Source of the DNA: Sorex araneus
Lineage: Eukaryota > Chordata > Mammalia > Eulipotyphla > Soricidae
NCBI RefSeq assembly: GCF_027595985.1
Contig: NC_073306.1
Coordinates: forward strand, 153,560,919 to 153,624,918
Direction of reading: 5' to 3'
DNA length: 64,000 bases
In this document: positions 33,612-43,338 of the stretch, piece by piece
How the letters are laid out: every line of letters begins with the position of its first letter
How positions within the stretch are numbered: position 1 is the stretch's first letter
The notes under the pieces: model-generated
What the model saw: the letters and a program-made list of their open reading frames with translations, nothing else
Databases searched by the model: none
What the model was told of the DNA's origin: nothing
Translations under genes and position numbers: made by a program

Positions 33612-33833
33612 GCTGGAAGAGCCCGGTTAGTTCCCTGCGGCATATTCGATATGCCAAAGATAGTAACAATAACAGGTCTTATTCCACTGACCCTGAAAAG
33701 AGCTTCCAATCGTTGGGAAAATGAATAAGGAGAGGCTGCTAACATCTCAGGGCTTGGATGAATGGAGACATTACTGGTACCCACTCGAGTAAATCAATGA
33801 ACAATGGGATGACAGTGATACAGTGATACAGTG
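33612..33833 (+). mobile_element. RX-type element, 5' truncated
   Basis: Begins inside the RTE 5' segment (GCTGGAAGAGCCCGG, CATATTCGATATGCCAAAG, TATTCCACTGACCCTG), then GCTGCTAACATCTCAGGGC, then the tail ATGAATGGAGACATTACTGG to CAATGGGATGACAGTGATA and a (CAGTGATA)n end. It has the long-deletion junction. The 7-bp repeat ATGGCAG (33605-33611 and 33834-33840) is a probable target duplication. A (TTG)n run precedes it at 33560-33596. Confidence 0.88.
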
Positions 33834-33942
33834 ATGGCAGTCTGTAACATAGGATATCTCATTGCTGTTTTTATTTGTATCTCCATGATAATTAGTGATG
33901 TATAACACTTATTCATGTACCTTTTGGCTATTTGTATTTCTT

Positions 33943-34900
33943 TTTATCTTAATTTTAATTTTATTTTATTGAATCACCATGAGATAGTTACAAACTTTCA
34001 TGTATAAGTTACAATCACACAATGATCAAACACCCATCCCTCCACCAGTGCACATTCCCACCACAAACATCCTCGGTATACCCCCCTTTTCCCACCCTCC
34101 CCTTGCCTCCATGGCAGACAATATTACTCATACTCTCTCTCTACTTTTGGGCATTATGGTTTGCAATACAGATACTGAGAAGTTATGATGTTTGGTCCAA
34201 TATCTACTTTCAGCACACATCTCCCAACCCAACCAATTCCTCCAACCATCATTTTCTTAGGGATCCCCTCTCTATTCCAGCTGCCTTCTCCCCTCCACTC
34301 ATGAGGTAGGCCTCCAACTATGGGGAATCCTCCTGGCCCTTGTATCTACTGTCCATGGGTGTCAGTCTCACATTATGTTATTTTATACTCCACAAATGAG
34401 TGGAGTCCTTCTAGGTCTGTCCCTCTCTTTCTGACTCATTTCACTTAGCATGATCATTTCACTTAGCATGATACTGTCCATGTCTATCCACTTGTAAGCA
34501 AATTTCATAACTTCATCTCTCGTAACAGCAGCATAGTATTCCATTGTGTAGATGTGCCAACGTTTCCTTAACCAGTCATCTGTTCTAGGGCACTAGACAA
34601 AACATTCCTGAAACTCATATGGAAAAATAAACCTCCACGAATAGCTAAAGCAATCCTTGGGAAAAAGAAGATGGGTGGCATCACTTTCTCCAATTTCAAA
34701 CTGTACGACAAAGCAGTAGTAATTAAAACAGCATGGTATTGGGCTAGAAACAGACCCACACACCAATAGAACAGAGTTGAATGTTCTGTCACAGACTCCC
34801 GAATATATGACCACTTAATCTTTGACAAAGGAGCAAGAAATGTGAAGTGGAACAAGGCAAGCCTCTTAACAAATGGTGCTGGGAAAATTGGATAGCTACC
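33943..34900 (-). mobile_element. Twin-primed (internally inverted) L1
   Basis: 33943-34592 is reversed L1 3' UTR plus the ORF2 C-terminus (AGCAGCATAGTATTCCATTG, TAACCAGTCATCTGTTC). From about 34593 to 34900 the DNA switches to plus-strand ORF2 (AACTCATATGGAAAAATAAAC begins it; TAATTAAAACAGCATGGTATT follows). The whole lies between TGTATTTCTT at 33933-33942 and 34901-34910. Inversion inside one pair of duplications is the signature of twin priming during L1 reverse transcription. The element contains a short repeat of ATTTCACTTAGCATGAT near 34438-34472. Confidence 0.85.
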
Positions 34901-35741
34901 TGTATTTCTTCAGTAAGGAAGTTTCTGTTTATCTCTTCTGGCCACTTATTGTTGGGGATACACGTGTGAGAGTGGCCACTTCCCTTGACCATTGTTGTAG
35001 TTGTTCTCAGGTTCTATCTTTGGGCACTTGTTGTTTTCCTACTCTGTTTATATACCGCCAAAGAGAGAGATTGTTCTGTGTCTGTCCTTCTCCCTCTAAT
35101 TTCACTCAGCACGATAATCACCAGCTCTGTTATCCACATAGCAGCAAATTTTACAATTTTTATCTTTTTACAGCCATGTAATATTCCTTTGTGTCTATGT
35201 ACCATGGTTTCTTTATCCAGTCATATGTCCTTGGACATGTGTGTTTTCAGATTTCGGATATTGTAAATAGTGCTGTAATAAACATAGGAATGCAAATGTC
35301 TTTTCTAAAAACTCTTTTGGGGCTCTTGGGGTATAGTCCAAGAAGTGGAATTGCTGGGTCATATAGAAGATCAATTAGTTTTTTGAGAAGTGTCTGTGTT
35401 ATTTTCCCAAAAGACCAGATAAGTCAATATCCTCATCAGCAGTGGATGAGGGTCCTGTTTTTCCCTGCATCTTCCCCAACTTGTTTTTATTCTTTTTGAT
35501 GTGTGCAAGTATCTCTAGTTTATGATTTGCATTTCCTTGATTAGTGATGCTGATCATTTTTTACATGCCTTTTGCCCTTTTGTATGTCTTCTTTGAGGAA
35601 ACTTCCTCTCATTGCTTCACCTCATTTTGATGGGGTCATATTTTTTTAATGTAAGGTTCTGCTAGATGTTTATATATCTTGGATACTAACCCTTTATCAT
35701 ATGAGTGTTGGGCAAATATTTTCTTCCAGTCTGTGGGGTAT

Positions 35742-35912
35742 ATTTTTTTCTTTTTGGGTCACACCTGGCAATGCACAGGGGTTACTCCTGGCTCTGAACT
35801 CAGGAATTTCTCCTGGCAGTACTCAGGGGACTGTATGGGATGCTGGGAATTGGACCCGGGTTGACTGCATACAAGGCAAACACCCTACCCGCTGTGCTAT
35901 CACCCCAGCCCC
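35742..35912 (-). repeat. Sor-A SINE in L1 B
   Basis: Reversed SINE with TTTTTGGGTCACACCTGGC, AACTCAGGAATTTCTCC, GGAATTGGACCCGGGTTG and TATCACCCCAGCC. Duplication CTGTGGGGTAT / CTGCGGGGTAT at 35731-35741 and 35913-35923 (one difference). Confidence 0.93.
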
Positions 35913-36054
35913 CTGCGGGGTATCATTTTTATTGTTTTATCTTTTCCATTGCAGTTCAGAAGCTTCTTAATGTAGTCCCATTTGTTTATATTTCTTTTCA
36001 CTTGTTTGGCCAATCGCCAAAATTCTAAAGATGCCTCCAGCTCTGATGTTATGT

Positions 36055-36381
36055 AGTTTTTTTTTAAAAAAAATTTTTGAGAGTCACTGTGATGTATAAT
36101 TACAAACTTATGAACTTTTTGTTTGCATTTTACTCATACAGTGATCATTTACCCATCCCTCCACCTGTGCTCATTCACCTCCAACAATGGTCCCAATATC
36201 CCTCTCTTCACCCCCACCCCATCCCCCACCACCCCACTCTGCCTCTGTGGCAGGGCATTCCCTTCTGTTCTCTCTCCTTTTGGGTGTTTTAGTTTGCAAT
36301 AGAGGTAATGAGTGGCCTTCATGTTCGGTCTATAGTCTACTTTCAGTTCGCATCTTCTAACCTGAATGGGTCCTCCCAGCA
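36055..36381 (-). mobile_element. L1 3' UTR insertion in L1 B
   Basis: Reversed L1 3' UTR: T-rich tail, TCACTGTGATGTATAATTAC, ACCCATCCCTCCACCTGTGC, C-rich tract, GTTTGCAATAGAGGTAATG. The 13-bp duplication TCTGATGTTATGT is at 36042-36054 and 36382-36394. Confidence 0.88.
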
Positions 36382-36393
36382 TCTGATGTTATG

Positions 36394-38086
36394 TGTAAAA
36401 AACTAAGGCACACCGAGGGGCATATAAACTCACAGGCTCTCCAGGTGGCTGTTTCTCACCGCCCGCGTTCGGTGCTCTGGAACCGCTGTGTATGGGCTGG
36501 ATCGGGACAGCCGTTGGCCAAGGACAGGCGAAGGAAGAACGAGGACCAAACTGGTTGCTGATTAGTTACTGTTTATTCAATCTTCCATCTTTCTCATCTC
36601 CCGCACTTCCAGCTCCATCCTCTCTCTGGATCAACTGCCGCCTTTTTTGCTTCTCTCATCTCTCCTCCTACTTGTCTCTCCCACCTTGCCCTCTAGGCTA
36701 CACCCAGCCAGGTAGCAAAATCAACATAAGAAAGCCCTTCCTGAGGGCAGGGCATTCCAAAGCCCTTCCTGACTCTTAAGGGTTTTTTCTTTCCTTAGTC
36801 CAAACACTTATTAACATCTTAATACTAGTTATTTTTGTATGAACATAGTAAGAGATACATTGAGGCTTGCAAGGCAGCTCTCCTGGCAACATCTTGCCAC
36901 AGACTCAGACCACAGCACTCAGGCCAGATTAATCATTCCTCACCCTAGCAGGGTCCAAATCTAGTTATCACTGTTTGGATCATGACAACATTTGTCCATG
37001 ATCAAGCTCTTAACTTATAGTTAAGCATTAGGCACTTTGGCCAGGTCCATCTCGATGCCAGGGTAGCACACAATCACCGCTTGCCCTGGGTCCGTCTCGT
37101 CCCTCGTTGGGACCCTGATTTGGGGATGCTAAGAAGTAAGGGCAGCTGAGGCTTAGGTCAAGAGAACAGATGCCCTGCATGAAAATATCATATACAGTCC
37201 AATGACATAAGGTCACAAAAGCATAACATTTGTTAAGTCTTCCTGTGTCCATACAAAAAGGACTTGCTCTAAATAAACTATGCAAAGGATTCAAGGAGAA
37301 GAGAAAAACATTTTTTTTTAATTTTATTGAATCACCATGTGGAAAATTACAATGCTTTCAGGCTTAAGTCTTAGTCATACAATGCTGAAACAACCATCCC
37401 TTCACCAGTGCCCATATCCCACCACCGAAAAAAAAGAACCAAAACACAGTACGCCTCCCATCCCGCCCACCCCTGCACCCCCCTTGTAACTGATAAATTT
37501 CACTTTACTTTCTATTTACTTTGGTTACATTCAATATTTCAACACAATCTTCACCATTATTGTCAAGAGCACCCCACTAGAGTCAGACCTGTTGTGAAGG
37601 GAAATGAGGTCGCGAGGCCGCTGCTACCACACGGTTTTGGATTACTGTAGTTTAACAACTAAGTCCAGGGAGATTTCTTCCGGAAATTGGATCATTGCAA
37701 GCTTGTAAACCCCATCTGTGGTCGTCATAATATGGCGTCCCCACGCCCTTCATCCCTGGGAAGGGACAGGTGAGAGAGAGAAATACCTTTCCCCTCCTGG
37801 GCGGGCATGGGGTCGCGGCTTGGTTCTCAGGCTGGAGACATACTGCAAGTAGCTGCCCATGTTGAATTTGGTTCAGCTGGGTCTGGATTCACGCTAGTGC
37901 AGCTGCGGAGCAGCCGCACGTGCGTGCGGCCCCTGGGGTCACATCTCAGCAGCGGTAGAGAGAAAAACATTATTTACAAGTCAACAGAACACTAAGAAAG
38001 AAGCTACAAATAAAAAAGAGGAATAGGAGCACTGTAACGGGAGTAACCCAAGAAACCTAAACTACCTGAGGCTATGTTATCCTACA
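36394..38086 (-). mobile_element. Solo LTR of an endogenous retrovirus (class II-like)
   Basis: The plus strand starts TGTAAAAAACTAAGG and ends ATGTTATCCTACA, giving a TGTA...TACA-bounded unit of about 1.03 kb once the L1 chimera at 37313-37971 is removed. The 6-bp repeat GTTATG flanks it (36388-36393 and 38087-38092), and rejoining restores L1 B. On the minus strand a polyadenylation signal (TTGAATAAACAG) lies near 36570-36585, about 180 bp before the LTR's 3' end. No gag, pol or env is present, so it is a recombination product. A 6-bp duplication is usual for class II (beta-like) retroviruses. The LTR sits inside one copy of the preceding L1's duplication, so it arrived after that L1. Confidence 0.82.
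37313..37958 (-). mobile_element. Second non-autonomous L1 chimera (different 5' head)
   Basis: 646 bp between perfect 13-bp repeats AGAGAAAAACATT (37300-37312 and 37959-37971), inserted in the solo LTR. The 3' part (37313-37690) is L1 3' UTR. The 5' part (37700-37958) is GC-rich and unlike the 5' unit at 16508, with GCGGAGCAGCCGCACGTGCG near 37903. No ORF1 or ORF2. It may carry an L1 5' UTR or an unrelated recruited promoter. Confidence 0.82.
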
Positions 38087-38441
38087 GTTATGTAGTGTTT
38101 TGCCTGTGTTTTTCTCAGTATAACTTAGGGACTCAGTTCTGATTTCTAGGACTTTGAACCATCTTGATTTGACTTTTGTGCAGTGTTAGGAAAGGTCTGA
38201 GTTGAGTTTTTCCCATGTAGTTGACCAGTTTTCCCAAAAACGCTTATTGAAGAGACTTGCCTTGTTTTACTTCATATGTTCTGCTCCTTTAATATTTTGT
38301 CCATATACCTGAGAATCTGTTTCTGTATTTTCAATTCAATCCCATTGATCTGAAAGTTTGTTCTTATTCTAGTACCACACTGCTTTAATACTATAGCTTT
38401 ATAGTGCAGTTTGAAGTTGGGGAAAATTATGCCTCCAATCT

Positions 38442-38563
38442 TAAAAATATGAGACACTTCATGATTTTGAGAGACACTTCACAAATTTGAGTGTCATTTG
38501 TGAGCAGGGAAGATACTAATCTCTTCTTTGTTCCAATTTTAGTGTTGTATTACTGAAGTGCTC
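38442..38563 (-). pseudogene. U6 snRNA pseudogene fused to L1 B
   Basis: On the minus strand it starts GAGCACTTCAGTAATAC, then ACTAAAATTGGAACAAAG, AGAGATTAGTATCTTCCC, GACACTCAAATTTGTGAAGTG and ends CATATTTTTAAG. This is U6 snRNA order from 5' end to its oligo-U end. The last ~20 bases are partly duplicated (GAGACACTTC twice at 38451 and 38471). It passes directly into L1 ORF2 sequence in the same orientation with no poly(A) between them, as expected for reverse-transcriptase template switching from L1 RNA to U6. It is not a functional U6 gene. Confidence 0.85.
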
Positions 38564-38569
38564 CATCTC

Positions 38570-39155
38570 AACAAGAGAGAGAACCATGAGGATGGACATG
38601 AGTCAGAATGCAGAAACCCAAGACATGTTTGAATAGACCCACCTCAGTTTGCCCATCTAGATGATACATTTTATTTTCTTTGACCAGATTTACTTGTTAC
38701 AAAAGTTACCTTCATTTGAATCCCTTGTTGTCAGCCTGGTATCCCTATTAAGATGTTTTTCTGATCTCAAAAGAGAAGTCAGCTACTAAAGCTAATCACA
38801 GCCCCATTCCATAGGACTCTAGCTTAAAGTTTGCTAATGAGAAGAATTTAGATCTGATTCGCAAAGTAGAAGAAAGTGTCAGAAAAGGGTGCTCTGGGGG
38901 TCATTGAAAATGCATAACTGCTTCCTGGAAGCTTTGTTTTTCTAGTTTTTTATTTTGTTGCTGAGATAAAATTACGTGGCATGGCTGTCCATGTACGTAT
39001 CAGGCAGACAGTTCCATGCCTCTTGAAATTCTCTTTCAGCTCACAGCCACCATCAAAGTACCAATGTTCCTCCACAACAGTCCATTGAATCCCTCCTGGT
39101 GTCAGTTACTTCCCTCACTGGTCACAACAGCTCTAAGACTAAGCTCTCAGGCGAG
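38570..39155. other. Single-copy-looking non-coding DNA
   Basis: Nothing recognised. Confidence 0.4.
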
Positions 39156-39159
39156 GATT

Positions 39160-39460
39160 TTTCTGACTGTCTGTTCCTGTCCTTGGCTTCTCTATCCTGC
39201 ATATGAGTCAGACCATCCAATCTGGGTCTTTCTCTTTCTGGCATTTGTCTTAATGTGGCCCCTTCTACTTTCACCTGCCTTTTCAAATAAGGTCAGTTTT
39301 CACTTTATGCACATTAAGTAGTATTCCATTATGCTTGAGAAGATGTCTTCTCAGCTATGGTCTGTGACTGTCCACTTGAATTCTTCCCAGGTATTGGTTA
39401 GGGTGAATAGTGCTTCTGTGAGTCTAAGTTGCATATGGTTTTTAGAATCTCAAGCTGAGC
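39160..39460 (-). mobile_element. Old L1 ORF2/3' UTR fragment
   Basis: TAAGTAGTATTCCATTATGC and GGTTAGGGTGAATAGTGCTT match the reversed L1 ORF2 C-terminal DNA; the flank is decayed. Confidence 0.5.
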
Positions 39461-39742
39461 TCAAACCAAGTGAGCTGTCCTGGGGGTGGAGGGACTCTTT
39501 CTGACTTTGTAGATAACTTCTTTCTGCTCCCTTGAGTGGCCAACAGTTGTGTCGAGCCCTAAACTCTAAAGTAAGTAATTTCTACTACAGTTATAGTTTG
39601 ACTTCTCTTTTTCTGAATGAACCTTAACTGATGTATTTCTTTTTCTTCCAAATCACTTGATTACAAAACTTCTGTAGGTTATTCCTAGGTAGCTAAGCAG
39701 ATCTATTATTTTATGTTGCAAGCATCTTTTATTTATTTTTGT

Positions 39743-39985
39743 TGAGGGGGGAACCTACATGATACTCAGTGGGGTAGGAGCCCACTGGCAATTATTGACC
39801 AAAGGTTCAACAGGAAGTTGCAAGGATGTGGTGTTGAGAATTATTCTGGCCACTCTGACCACACTCAGGTGCCTCCAGGTTTTACCTATTGGTATTTGTT
39901 TACTAGGTGGTACGAGGGATGGAACTACAGTTGGCCACAATGCAAGGCATTGCCTTAACTCTTGAACTATCTGTCTCCATAACAT
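39743..39985 (-). repeat. Old Sor-type SINE
   Basis: Reversed head side: GGATGGAACTACAGTTGGC, GCAAGGCATTGCCTTAAC and TATCTGTCTCC. The tail side is longer and poorly matching. Confidence 0.5.
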
Positions 39986-40013
39986 TGCAGGCCTCCTCTA
40001 AATCAACATATGT

Positions 40014-40185
40014 GAGGGGCCAGAGAGAAAGTACAGCAGGTGGGCACTAGCTTTGCATGAGACCAACTCAGGTTTGATTCCTGGTGCCCTGTATGTTTCC
40101 CAACCATGCAAGGAGTGATTCTTGAGTGCAGAGTCAGGAGTCAACACTGAGCACCACTGGCTGTTCCTCCCCTGCAAAAAACAAG
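40014..40185 (+). repeat. Sor-A SINE
   Basis: Head GGGGCCAGAGAGAAAGTACA, B box GGTTTGATTCC, body GTGATTCTTGAGTGCAGAG and a short A-rich end. Diverged. Confidence 0.78.
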
Positions 40186-40189
40186 CCCA

Positions 40190-41630
40190 CGTAAAACTCC
40201 CAATATGAGAATGTGAACATACTAAAATCTTATGTAATACATACTGCAGTTTATTATACATGAAGCTTTTATATGACACACAAGATAAATTTGTCATTCT
40301 CGTTTCCCACCCCAAAGTTAATTTTTCAAAGAAAAATTGAAAAAGTTTTAACCTGTCATGTTAAAAAGCAGTATGGTAAGAAGATGCTCTGTAAAAATGA
40401 TCTAGGAGCCAAAGATGAATGGGCAAGTGGTAATGGGTAAAAACACGTAGAATTTTGCAAAGGATGAGCCCCTACGTGAGATGTTTTGTCCCCTGGGTCC
40501 TGCCATGACACTGGCCCTTTGGACCTGGCTGCCCTTCATCTCTGGAGTGGCTTCCCGCATCACTTTGCCTGCAGTCCCACAGAATTTTACTCTCCAAGAA
40601 AAGAAACCAGGAGAACAGGTAAGGGAGGGAAAATGTAGTAGGTGCTGCATTATCTGTCTGAGAAAAGTACTGATTTGATGAGAAAATGAAAAATAATGCC
40701 TCCAATAGCACTTTTCTAGACGTTATGGATGATGCACGTAACTAAATGGGCATGTTTGTCTTGGGCTAAATATAACTTAATAGCACTTAAAACCACACTC
40801 TAAGGGGAGAATTAGGAGGCTTAGAATAATGTGTAGCATTCATCTGTGAGCGAATAGAAGGGAAAATATAATCAGGAGTTGAAATGCCTCTCACTTAGAT
40901 TAATAGGAGTTTATCTAGGCCTGAGAGGTTAAAGAATTGCCACGGGTGGTAGGAAAATTATGTATTAGCTTGACGATGCACGCAGAAAGATGTCACCATT
41001 TCTGAATATGTGCTGTTAGTTTTGCTTTAAATACTGTCAAAGCGATCTGAAGTTTTATCGAGAAAAACATCCTTCCCCTAGAGAGGTTCTCGTCCTGCTG
41101 GGGGTACCATTTAACTGACTGTTTCTGGGAGCTAGCTGAGAGCGTGGCAGTACTCTCTTTAAGTCTCTTTTCAGAGACCCTCATGCTCCTTTCTTTCCTA
41201 GAGCGTGGTTTCTTGAAGTCTCGAGCCTTTACTGGAGAGGAAATGTTAGATGTCAACACAGAGTTGAAACAGTGAATTCAGTGGGCACTTGGGTTAAAAA
41301 AAAAAAACCACAAAAAACAAAAAACGAAAGACTCTTCAGATCAAGCTCCCTAATGAGGACTGTTTTTGTGAATTTCAGCACATTAATCCATGTCTCAGTT
41401 AATTATGCACTAACATTTACATGCCTAGAGGCAAATTTACAATTTTGCTCAGACTTTTTTTTTCCAGAAAATGTGTTGTTACTCTGAAAATGGTGCCAAG
41501 TTATTAACTGTAAATCTTAGGTGAGGGTAGAGGTAGCTGGAACTCTTTATCTGGGTCTCCTACATATTCAAGCCAGCCTTACTAACCATGCATGATACGG
41601 GACAGGATTTTATCTTTATTATATACCATC
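40190..41630. other. Single-copy-looking non-coding DNA
   Basis: Frames at 40402-40711 and 40993-41259 show no domain I recognise. An A-rich stretch lies at 41288-41325. I see no splice-site and frame combination that I would defend as a gene. Confidence 0.4.
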
Positions 41631-41631
41631 T

Positions 41632-41945
41632 CCACCCCTTATTTTAAAATTAAAGCATTGTGATTTGCATGTTGAGTTTTAGGACAGAGTATTTCCACAC
41701 CAATCCTACTACTGGTGTCATTTCCCCCCGTCAATGTCAATGTCCCATGTTCCCTCCCACGCCCAGTTGTCTTCCTTGATGGGCCCATTTTTAAGTTTGT
41801 TGGTTGTGCTTTGCCTCTCATCAGTCTTGTTGGCTCTGGAGTTAGGTATAACCATATACCGCATCTCTCCACCACCCATATTCCCCAAAGGGACAGAATT
41901 TTCTGATCAAGTTAAAACTTTCTCTGCTTACTTTACTTGTGGTAA
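41632..41945 (-). mobile_element. Old L1 3' UTR fragment
   Basis: ATTGTGATTTGCATGTTGAG, CACACCAATCCTACTACTGG and CAATGTCCCATGTTCCCTCC keep the reversed L1 3' UTR order. Confidence 0.5.
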
Positions 41946-41971
41946 AAATTCCTTTACTTTGGTTTGTATTT

Positions 41972-42125
41972 TATTTGGGGGCCATACCTGCCTATGCTCA
42001 GGGCTGACTCCTGGCTCCGTACTTGCGGGTCACAACTGCTGATTCTTGGGAACCCTATAAAGTGGTGGGGATCAAACTGGAACTGACTACGGGCTAGTGC
42101 TTTACTCCTTCTACTCTCTAGCACC
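41972..42125 (-). repeat. Sor-A SINE
   Basis: Reversed SINE: TTTGGGGGCCATACCTGCC, GACTCCTGGCTCCGTACTTG, GGGGATCAAACTGGAAC and CTCTCTAGCACCC. Confidence 0.72.
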
Positions 42126-43204
42126 CTCCACCCCCCTTTACCTCTTAAAAATATTAACTTGTTTGGGGCCTGCCCAGTGCTCAGTAGACTTGGCGGCTAG
42201 TTCTGGACATACCCAGCTAACCAGGCCAAAGGAGCAGAAGCTCAGCCCCTCTGATGTGATACTTTTTGGATCCTGTGGTAGTGGGGCCACCAGGGTCACT
42301 TCCAGTAGTGCTGGAAGATGGACAAGGCATGTGACCCTGGGGCTTCCACCTTGCAGACCAGGTGCCCAGCACTTCGAGCCATATCTGAGACCCCACAAGT
42401 TTCCTTTACTTTCGTAAGACAAAGAGAAAATCAGTTTAGGGTAGTACAAACCCTTGAATTTCACTACAGATTAGTATTTATGTGGGGCCAGGATTGTGCC
42501 TCTCTAATACTGGAGTAGAGTTTGATCAATGCTTGTAGGAGGACACATGTGGCATGTCTTTTTCTGAGTGAGTGTGGCCACTTGGAGAGAGAAGGTGGAG
42601 TTCAGTTTCCCATCTTCCTTTTGTGCTGGGAGATTACAGGAGTCTGTTGGTTTAGAAGGAGCAATGCCTCCACGATGTTTGCAGAAGCCTGGCGGTGATC
42701 AGAACAGGCCTTCCCGGAGGTATTCCGCTGATGGGTGGATTATTTCCAGCTAAAGACAATAGAGGCTTTGGGGGAGCAAGAGGAACTTTTATGATTCTCT
42801 TCACTTCTGGTGTCAGTAATGCCCCAATTGGGTGAAATTGTGAATCCCCGCTGAGGATACTGGAGTGAGCCAGGGCAAGGCTGGGGTGCGACTGGGGGAC
42901 ACTGTCTTTTTGATGACTTCAAAATGGCAAATTTCCAGGGGGATTCCAAGAGATCTATTTATTTATTTATCTATTTTCTTTTATGAAAAAGAGGTAGTAG
43001 GTTAAATAAGTTTGGGAAACTGACCAAGAAGAATAAATATCGGGGTATTGTGCATACTTCAGTTTATCTCCAGAAATAAACTTTTTACCCGAGAAAATTA
43101 TGTGTATGCAGGATAAACATAATTAGAGTGTTTGCCACTTAAGTCTCCTTAAAAAAATTAGGTGAATTTCTCTTTCTCCTCCTTCTCCTTCCTTTTCTTC
43201 CTCC
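42126..43204. other. Unassigned non-coding DNA
   Basis: The GC-richer part at 42160-42410 (GTAGTGGGGCCACCAGGGTC, AGTAGTGCTGGAAG) hints at a very old SINE but cannot be aligned. A T/C-rich tract is at 43168-43208. No gene signal. Confidence 0.35.
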
Positions 43205-43338
43205 TCCTGTTATTCCTGGTTCTGAACTCAGAGATCACTCTTGGCAGGTTCAGGGTACCATAGATGGTGCCTAGAATTGAACCAGGTTAACCCCGTGCAA
43301 GGCAAGCACCATATCTGGTGTTCATTGCTCCTGGCCCA
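43205..43338 (-). repeat. Sor-A SINE
   Basis: Reversed SINE: GTTCTGAACTCAGAGATCAC, TTGAACCAGGTTAACC, GCAAGGCAAGCACCATATC and a CTCCTGGCCC end. Confidence 0.72.

Larger units (their letters stand above)
32767..34930 (-). mobile_element. Host L1 'A', ORF2 and 3' UTR remnants with three insertions
   Basis: L1 A's pieces are 32767-33138 (3' UTR, then ORF2 from about 32986: GGTTGTTTCCAGATTCTGGC, AGTGCTGCAATGAAC), 33418-33600 (GATTTTTTAAGGAATATCC), 33834-33942 (GATATCTCATTGCTG, TGATAATTAGTGATG) and 34901-34930 (TTCAGTAAGGAAGTTTC). They are interrupted by a second L1 (33139-33417), an RX fragment (33612-33833) and a twin-primed L1 (33943-34900). Joining across the insertions restores L1 order. The reading frame is decayed. 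Confidence 0.7.
34935..38441 (-). mobile_element. Host L1 'B', ORF2 and 3' UTR remnants
   Basis: An older L1 on the minus strand: 3' UTR side from about 34935 (TTTCACTCAGCACGATAATC), ORF2 through 35741 (TTTATCCAGTCATATGTCC, AACCCTTTATCATATGAGTG), resuming at 35913-36054 (GCAGTTCAGAAGCTTCTTAA) and 38087-38441 (GTTGACCAGTTTTCCC, GCTTTAATACTATAGC). It hosts a Sor-A, a younger L1 3' end and a solo LTR. Its 5' end joins a U6 pseudogene. Confidence 0.75.

Noticed and set aside
36394-38086. CpG-island-like promoter of a host gene near 36.4-38.0 kb
   Set aside because: The GC-rich parts belong to the solo LTR and the L1 chimera, each with its own target duplication.
38442-38563. Functional U6 snRNA gene
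   Set aside because: Several changes in the body, a duplicated 3' segment, and direct fusion to L1 with no upstream promoter elements that I can see.
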